Assembly: GCA_022615255.1 (NCBI GenBank)
Contig: JAKEHC010000109.1
Span: 1 to 24,231, forward strand
Direction of reading: 5' to 3'
Origin: Candidatus Dadabacteria bacterium
Lineage (GTDB): Bacteria > Desulfobacterota_D > UBA1144 > Nemesobacterales > CSP1-2
DNA length: 24,231 bases
In this document: one piece after another, positions 23,056 through 24,231 of the stretch
Layout: every line of letters starts with the position of its first letter
Numbering within the stretch: position 1 is the stretch's first letter
Made by a program: the position numbers and the translations under genes
The notes under the pieces: model-generated
What the model was told of the DNA's origin: nothing
The model's database searches: none
What the model saw: only the letters and a program-made list of their open reading frames with translations

Positions 23056-24231
23056 ATGGAAACAAGGTCAATAAGGGGTTTTAACGATATACTTCCGGAT
23101 CAAGTTAAGAGATGGCAGCACCTGGAGGAAATGGCTAGAGCTATATTTGAAGTTTACGGATTCTCAGAAATAAGGACGCCAGTAGTTGAGTTCACAGAGA
23201 TTTTCTCAAGAAGCCTCGGCACAACAACCGATATAGTTGAAAAGGAGATGTATACGTTCACAGACAGGGACGGGTCATCAATTACGCTCAGGCCAGAAGG
23301 GACTGCCGGCGTCGTAAGGTCGTTCATAGAACACTCTATGTACGCTAAGTCTCCTATATCAAAACTCTACTACATGGGTATGATGTTTAGGCACGAAAGG
23401 CCGCAGAAAGGACGATATAGGGGTTTTTATCAAATCGGCGCGGAACTTTTTGGCTCAAAAGAGGCTCTTGCAGATGGAGAGATAATAGCAATGCTCTGGA
23501 GGTTTTTTGAGAAGATTGGAATAAGCCCCTTCCTCAAACTCGAAATAAGCTCTCTCGGAGACCAAAACTGCCGTCCCTCTTACAAGCAAGCGCTCGTTAG
23601 GTTTTTCATGCCTAGAAGTAAAGAGCTCTGCGATGATTGTCAGAAAAGGCTTGAGCAAAATCCGCTAAGAATCCTTGACTGCAAGAAAGAGGGATGTAGA
23701 GAAATTGCTGAGGGCGCTCCTTTGATCCTTGATAATCTATGTGACGAATGTGAAGAACATTTCAATTCGGTTAAAGAATCCATAAAAAAGATCGGAATTC
23801 CGTATGTTCTCAATCCCCGAATTGTGAGAGGGCTTGATTATTATACTAGAACGGTTTTTGAGGTGACGACTGAGGAGCTTGGGGCTCAGAATGCAGTGGG
23901 GGCAGGCGGCAGGTACGACGGGCTAGTTGAGGAACTAGGCGGTCCGCCTACACCTGCTATTGGGTTTGCTCTTGGTATGGAAAGAATGATACTGCTTCAT
24001 GAAAAGATGTTTCCTCGGGGATTTAAGAAGGAGGCTCAGGCTTTTATAGCTTACCTTGGGAGCGAAGCAAGAGAGAGAGCCTTTTTACTTGCACACCAAT
24101 TCAGGAAAGAGGGTGTATTCGTTGATTTGGACTATGAAGATAAAAGCCTTAAAAGTCAGCTTAAACGAGCAGATAAGCTTGGAGTTAGGTATACGATGAT
24201 CATCGGGGACGAAGAGCTAAGGCGAGGCTTA
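23056..24231 (+). CDS. hisS: Histidyl-tRNA synthetase, 3' end cut by the window
   Basis: 392 codons are open to the edge, of a usual ~420. Class II synthetase charging tRNA(His) with histidine. Motif 1 region IRTPVVEFTEIF; TLRPEGTAGVVRSF; motif 2 MMFRHERPQKGRYRGFYQIG; the histidine-binding RGLDYYTRTVFEV; motif 3 AIGFALGMERM. The insertion carries six cysteines (CDDC, CKKEGC, CDEC), as in many bacterial HisRS. The C-terminal anticodon-binding domain begins at about residue 328 (EAQAFIAYLGSEARERAF). METRSIRGFNDILP is the expected N-terminus. The gene is transcribed away from the CBS gene from its own promoter. Confidence 0.96.
   Translation, partial: METRSIRGFNDILPDQVKRWQHLEEMARAIFEVYGFSEIRTPVVEFTEIFSRSLGTTTDIVEKEMYTFTDRDGSSITLRPEGTAGVVRSFIEHSMYAKSPISKLYYMGMMFRHERPQKGRYRGFYQIGAELFGSKEALADGEIIAMLWRFFEKIGISPFLKLEISSLGDQNCRPSYKQALVRFFMPRSKELCDDCQKRLEQNPLRILDCKKEGCREIAEGAPLILDNLCDECEEHFNSVKESIKKIGIPYVLNPRIVRGLDYYTRTVFEVTTEELGAQNAVGAGGRYDGLVEELGGPPTPAIGFALGMERMILLHEKMFPRGFKKEAQAFIAYLGSEARERAFLLAHQFRKEGVFVDLDYEDKSLKSQLKRADKLGVRYTMIIGDEELRRGL

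Overview
The window comes from a Gram-negative, double-membraned bacterium of moderate to low GC. It carries a TamA-type outer-membrane barrel, a TamB-type tether, lipoproteins, a twin-arginine translocase subunit and a lipoprotein murein transglycosylase. The gene mix, the GTAG-ended palindromic repeats and the indirect Gln-tRNA pathway (gatB) would suit a Desulfobacterota/Dadabacteria/Nitrospirota-like environmental lineage. The lineage is inferred from style only; no marker here fixes it.

Left part (1-9414): a truncated gene leaves the window leftwards, divergent from an AlaC-type aminotransferase. The aminotransferase meets tamB tail to tail with a 4-bp overlap. On the minus strand the order of transcription is tamA, then an ankyrin/LssY_C lipoprotein, then tamB. 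The two halves of the translocation and assembly module are therefore separated by an unusual cargo gene.

Middle (9415-11231): a repeat-rich island. It holds a (TATC)6 microsatellite inside a tiny ORF, a GTCATTGC-type dispersed repeat, a perfect 28-nt palindrome, and a secreted formylglycine-generating-enzyme/C-type-lectin-fold protein. The last ~36 codons of that protein look like the variable region of a diversity-generating retroelement (DGR): it is almost free of adenine, most of the presumed variable codons end in C or T, and it has the RGG...AGVF...APS...GFRCAR framework. Directly after it come a terminator hairpin and more GTAGGG palindromes. No reverse transcriptase or template repeat is visible, so any DGR machinery must lie elsewhere. 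This is the most interesting part of the window.

Right part (11232-24231): mostly housekeeping genes, namely mltD, gatB, a PlsC-family acyltransferase, carA, tatB, a CBS-domain protein and hisS (cut by the window end). Between them lie less ordinary genes: an unknown protein with a nitroreductase-like motif, a HpaB/4-hydroxybutyryl-CoA-dehydratase-family protein that seems to lack two of the four Fe-S ligands, a membrane-anchored PQQ-type sugar dehydrogenase-like beta-propeller, and an unknown 158-aa protein. There is no long operon; most genes stand alone.

Across the window several genes without a Shine-Dalgarno sequence (tamB, mltD, carA, hisS) have a good promoter placed so that transcription would begin within about 0-7 nt of the start codon. 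This suggests leaderless mRNAs are common in this organism.
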